7,248 bases of DNA from Savagea sp. Lineage in GTDB: Bacteria > Bacillota > Bacilli > Bacillales_A > Planococcaceae. The notes under the pieces are model-generated. The model worked only from the letters and a program-made list of their open reading frames with translations. It was not told the DNA's origin and did not search any database. A program made the translations under genes and the position numbers. Below, piece by piece: positions 5,357 through 7,248 of the stretch (position 1 is the first letter of the stretch; each line of letters opens with the position of its first letter). The stretch is taken from contig JASLHQ010000060.1 in NCBI GenBank assembly GCA_030152265.1, forward strand, positions 1 to 7,248. The letters run 5' to 3'.

Positions 5357-6823
5357 TTATGAAATTGAATAGTTTGGAGCTTCTTTCGTAATTTGAACTT
5401 GGTGAGGATGGCTTTCACGAAGTCCTGCACCTGTCATACGAACGAATTGTGCTTCCTCACGTAACGTACGCAAATCACCAGTTCCACAATATCCCATTCC
5501 TGCACGGATTCCACCAACTAATTGATGAACCGTATCTGCTAAAGGCCCTTTATATGGCATACGGCCTTCGATACCTTCTGGAACTAATTTTTTCGCATCA
5601 TCCTGGAAATAACGATCTTTTGAACCTTGTTCCATTGCTGAAACTGATCCCATCCCACGATACACTTTAAAACGACGACCTTGGTAAATTTCTGTACCTC
5701 CAGGACTTTCTGTCGTACCAGCTAATAAGCTACCAAGCATGACCACATGGCCACCTGCTGCAAGTGCTTTTACGATATCGCCTGAATATTTAATTCCACC
5801 GTCAGCAATAATTGTTTTACCATATTCACGTGCTACACCCGCACAATCATAAATTGCTGAAATTTGTGGCATTCCAACACCTGCTACAACACGTGTCGTA
5901 CAAATAGATCCTGGACCAATTCCAACTTTAACAATATCTGCTCCTGCTTCGTAAAGAGCTTTCGTCGCTTCACCTGTCGCAACGTTACCTGCCACAATCG
6001 CTAACTCCGGATAAGTTTGACGGATTTGACCGACCATGTCAATTACACCTTTTGAATGTCCATGTGCCGTGTCGATGACAATCAAGTCTACTTCTGCTTC
6101 AACGAGTTTTTCTACACGTGTCATCGTATCAGAAGTTACACCAACTGCAGCGCCAACAAGTAAACGGCCTTGTTCATCTTTCGCAGCGGAAGGGTATTCG
6201 ATTACTTTTTCAATATCTTTAATAGTGATTAATCCTTGTAAGATTCCATCATTATCAACGATTGGTAATTTTTCAATGCGGTATTGTTGTAAAATTTTCT
6301 CTGCGTCATCTAATGTCGTACCTACTGGAGCCGTCACTAAATTTTCTTTCGTCATAACATCATTAATTTCTGTCGAATAATCTTGAATGAAACGTAAGTC
6401 GCGGTTCGTAATAATTCCTACCAACTTTTTATTTTCCATTGTGTCTACGATTGGAACTCCAGAAATACGATATTTGCCCATTAAATGTTCAGCATCATAC
6501 ACTTGATGTTCTGGTGTTAAAAAGAAAGGATTCGTAATAACCCCATTTTCAGAGCGTTTAACTGTGACAACTTGCTCTGCTTGCTCTTCAATGCTCATAT
6601 TTTTATGGATGACGCCTAATCCACCTTGACGTGCCATTGCAATCGCCATACGCGATTCAGTAACAGTATCCATACCAGCACTAATAATCGGAATGTTTAA
6701 CTGAATTTTATCTGTTAATTTGACAGATAAAGATACATCTTTCGGTAATACTTCAGATGCTCCTGGAATTAAAAGCACGTCATCAAATGTTAAACCTTCT
6801 CGTGAAAATTTAGTTTCCCACAT
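5357..6823 (-). CDS. guaB: Inosine-5'-monophosphate dehydrogenase
   Basis: GuaB oxidises IMP to XMP with NAD+, the first committed step of GMP synthesis, in the cytoplasm as a tetramer. The 488-residue protein has exactly the length of B. subtilis GuaB and aligns along its whole length. Two CBS domains occupy about residues 95-205 (MGKYRISGVPIVD and YRIEKLPIVD), inserted in the catalytic barrel. The catalytic loop G301-IGPGSICTT-310 carries the nucleophile C308; other family signatures are DTAHGHSKG, GNVAT, ADGGIKYSGD, the phosphate-binding GSLLAGT and YRGMGS, and the mobile flap region around SKDRYFQ. The start at MWETKFSREG is the family start and has AGGAGG (6833-6838) nine bases before it. 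The frame stays open for 34 further codons upstream, but that stretch covers the promoter and ribosome binding site. It follows the rRNA operon in the same direction and has its own promoter; no guanine riboswitch is present in the roughly 28-nt leader. Confidence 0.98.
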   Translation of the reverse strand: MWETKFSREGLTFDDVLLIPGASEVLPKDVSLSVKLTDKIQLNIPIISAGMDTVTESRMAIAMARQGGLGVIHKNMSIEEQAEQVVTVKRSENGVITNPFFLTPEHQVYDAEHLMGKYRISGVPIVDTMENKKLVGIITNRDLRFIQDYSTEINDVMTKENLVTAPVGTTLDDAEKILQQYRIEKLPIVDNDGILQGLITIKDIEKVIEYPSAAKDEQGRLLVGAAVGVTSDTMTRVEKLVEAEVDLIVIDTAHGHSKGVIDMVGQIRQTYPELAIVAGNVATGEATKALYEAGADIVKVGIGPGSICTTRVVAGVGMPQISAIYDCAGVAREYGKTIIADGGIKYSGDIVKALAAGGHVVMLGSLLAGTTESPGGTEIYQGRRFKVYRGMGSVSAMEQGSKDRYFQDDAKKLVPEGIEGRMPYKGPLADTVHQLVGGIRAGMGYCGTGDLRTLREEAQFVRMTGAGLRESHPHQVQITKEAPNYSIS

Positions 6824-6857
6824 TTCAAAATTCCTCCTACAATTGAATATTATTAAA

Positions 6858-6886
6858 AGATTAACAACCGTTGCGAAGATTGTCAA
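6858..6886 (-). promoter_or_regulatory. guaB: Sigma-A promoter of guaB
   Basis: Minus-strand TTGACA (6881-6886, perfect -35) and TAATCT (6858-6863) are 17 bp apart, and the bases before the -10 box read TGT, an extended -10 element. Transcription would start near 6851, giving a leader of about 28 nt. The gene is thus independent of the rRNA operon upstream. Confidence 0.8.
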
Positions 6887-6919
6887 GTAGCGAAAGTCGA
6901 ATACCTTAAATGTAAACGG

Positions 6920-6930
6920 ATTCATTCAAA
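6920..6930. repeat. 11-bp repeat ATTCATTCAAA after the rRNA terminator, also in the 23S-5S spacer
   Basis: The plus strand reads ATTCATTCAAA here and again at 7103-7113 in the spacer hairpin. The two copies flank the 5S gene. They may mark a deleted or duplicated piece of rRNA spacer, or be chance in AT-rich DNA. The remaining bases between this copy and the guaB -35 box (about 6887-6919) show nothing I can name. Confidence 0.45.
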
Positions 6931-6935
6931 CAAAT

Positions 6936-6964
6936 AAAAAAACACGATGGAATCATCGTGTTTT
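6936..6964 (-). terminator. Rho-independent terminator of the rRNA operon
   Basis: Four bases after the 5S rRNA the minus strand forms an 11-bp perfect stem (AAAACACGATG with CATCGTGTTTT) around a 4-nt loop (ATTC), and the stem's final T residues continue into a T-run interrupted by an A at 6935. Confidence 0.92.
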
Positions 6965-6968
6965 AATT

Positions 6969-7084
6969 GCTTGGCAACGTCCTACTCTCACAGGGGGATA
7001 CCCCCAATTACCATCGGCGCTAAAGAGCTTAACTACTGTGTTCGGTATGGGAACAGGTGTGACCTCTTTGCCATCGTCACCAAA
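6969..7084 (-). rRNA. rrf: 5S ribosomal RNA
   Basis: About 116 nt, complete. The conserved segments of Bacillales 5S are present on the minus strand: GAGGTCACACCTGTTCCCAT, ACCGAACACAGTAGTTAAGC, GCGCCGATGGTA and the CCCCTGTGAGAGTAGGACG block. The two ends (TTTGGTGACG and CGTTGCCAAG) pair to form helix I with a tandem wobble pair. The exact ends are set by analogy with B. subtilis and could move by one or two bases. Confidence 0.97.
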
Positions 7085-7090
7085 CTTATG

Positions 7091-7112
7091 TTGAATGAAT
7101 TCATTCATTCAA
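7091..7112 (-). repeat. Perfect hairpin in the 23S-5S spacer
   Basis: Arms of 9 bp (7091-7099 and 7104-7112) are exactly complementary around a 4-nt loop; a fully palindromic 18-mer can be drawn from the same bases by leaving out one ATTC repeat. It lies 6 bases before the 5S gene and may guide pre-rRNA cleavage. The rest of the spacer (about 7113-7164) is AT-rich, with TTCAGTTTTGAATGA as commonly found in Bacillus rRNA spacers. There is no tRNA gene in it. Confidence 0.75.
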
Positions 7113-7164
7113 AACTGAATAAAACTAACATTTCTACAACGATTACTGTTTCATACGTATTTAT

Positions 7165-7248
7165 AGGTTAAGTCCTCGATCGATTAGTATCTCTCAGCTC
7201 CGTATGTCGCCACACTTCCACCCGAGACCTATCTACCTCATCATCTTT
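7165..7248 (-). rRNA. rrl: 23S ribosomal RNA, 3' end only
   Basis: The last roughly 84 nt of 23S rRNA, cut by the right edge. The minus strand reads GGTGGAAGTGTGGCGACA, then GAGCTGAGAGATACTAATCG and ATCGAGGACTTAACC, closely like the 3' end of Bacillus 23S. The terminal CTTAACC is expected to pair with the 5' end of the molecule outside the window. The final base is uncertain by one or two. Confidence 0.95.

Noticed and set aside
6036..6380. Plus-strand open frame of 114 codons
   Set aside because: It is antisense to the CBS and catalytic part of guaB, and its Ser/Thr-rich composition is typical of a shadow frame.
6824..6857. Guanine riboswitch or attenuator in the guaB leader
   Set aside because: The leader is only about 28 nt, too short for a purine aptamer, and shows no stem structure.
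6887..6910. Possible PurR box upstream of the guaB -35 box (TATTCGACTTT on the minus strand)
   Set aside because: It shares only the TTCG core with the PurBox inverse and misses several consensus positions, and I see no second box at the usual spacing.
6824..6925. A 34-residue N-terminal extension of GuaB in the same frame
   Set aside because: It covers the guaB promoter and ribosome binding site, has no family similarity, and the start at 6823 gives the exact usual length of 488 residues.
1..7248. CRISPR array, insertion sequence, toxin-antitoxin pair or phage genes
   Set aside because: No spaced direct repeats of array type, no transposase or terminal inverted repeats, and no small gene pairs with ribosome binding sites were found.

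Overview
The window looks like chromosomal DNA of a low-to-moderate GC Gram-positive bacterium of the order Bacillales, most likely Bacillaceae or a close relative. The evidence is a GuaB and a PdxS that align almost residue for residue with the Bacillus subtilis proteins as I remember them, strong AGGAGG-type ribosome binding sites, rho-independent terminators with long T-runs, and a 23S-5S-guaB-dacA-pdxS order resembling the B. subtilis region near the replication origin. I cannot name the genus.

Nearly everything reads on the minus strand, so it is easiest to follow from right to left. At the right edge are the 3' end of a 23S rRNA, a short spacer with a perfect hairpin, a complete 5S rRNA and the rRNA operon terminator. 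Next comes guaB (IMP dehydrogenase) with its own sigma-A-type promoter, and a terminator whose T-run ends one base before the ribosome binding site of a DacA/PBP5-like gene. The only plus-strand gene is a MocR/PdxR-type regulator (GntR helix-turn-helix plus aminotransferase-like domain). Its 3' end overlaps the dacA-like gene tail to tail, and its 5' end faces pdxS across about 100 bp that carry repeated TGACC(A) motifs and both promoters. After pdxS and its terminator, pdxT is missing from its usual place. Instead a separate unit begins: a zinc-type (Rhizobium etli AnsA class) L-asparaginase, followed 18 bp later by a lipoprotein of the peptide/glutathione ABC transporter binding family, which is cut by the left edge.

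Two things stand out. First, the DacA-like protein has the full length, signal peptide, overall fold similarity and C-terminal amphipathic tail of a PBP5 D,D-carboxypeptidase, but all three active-site motifs are lost (SxxK became QISK, SxN became QST, KTG became MIG) in an uninterrupted frame. It appears to be a pseudoenzyme in the normal dacA locus. Second, PdxS starts 12 residues later than B. subtilis PdxS and so lacks most of the N-terminal segment that in known complexes folds into helix alpha-N and contacts the glutaminase PdxT, and no pdxT follows it. Promoter and ribosome binding site positions support this short start. Together these suggest a PLP synthase subunit that may work without its glutaminase partner, under a PLP-sensing regulator. 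This is an inference and depends on whether pdxT exists elsewhere in the genome.

There is no gene-free stretch longer than 300 bases. The longest gaps (1501-1665, 2515-2615, 6824-6968) hold promoters, operators and terminators.
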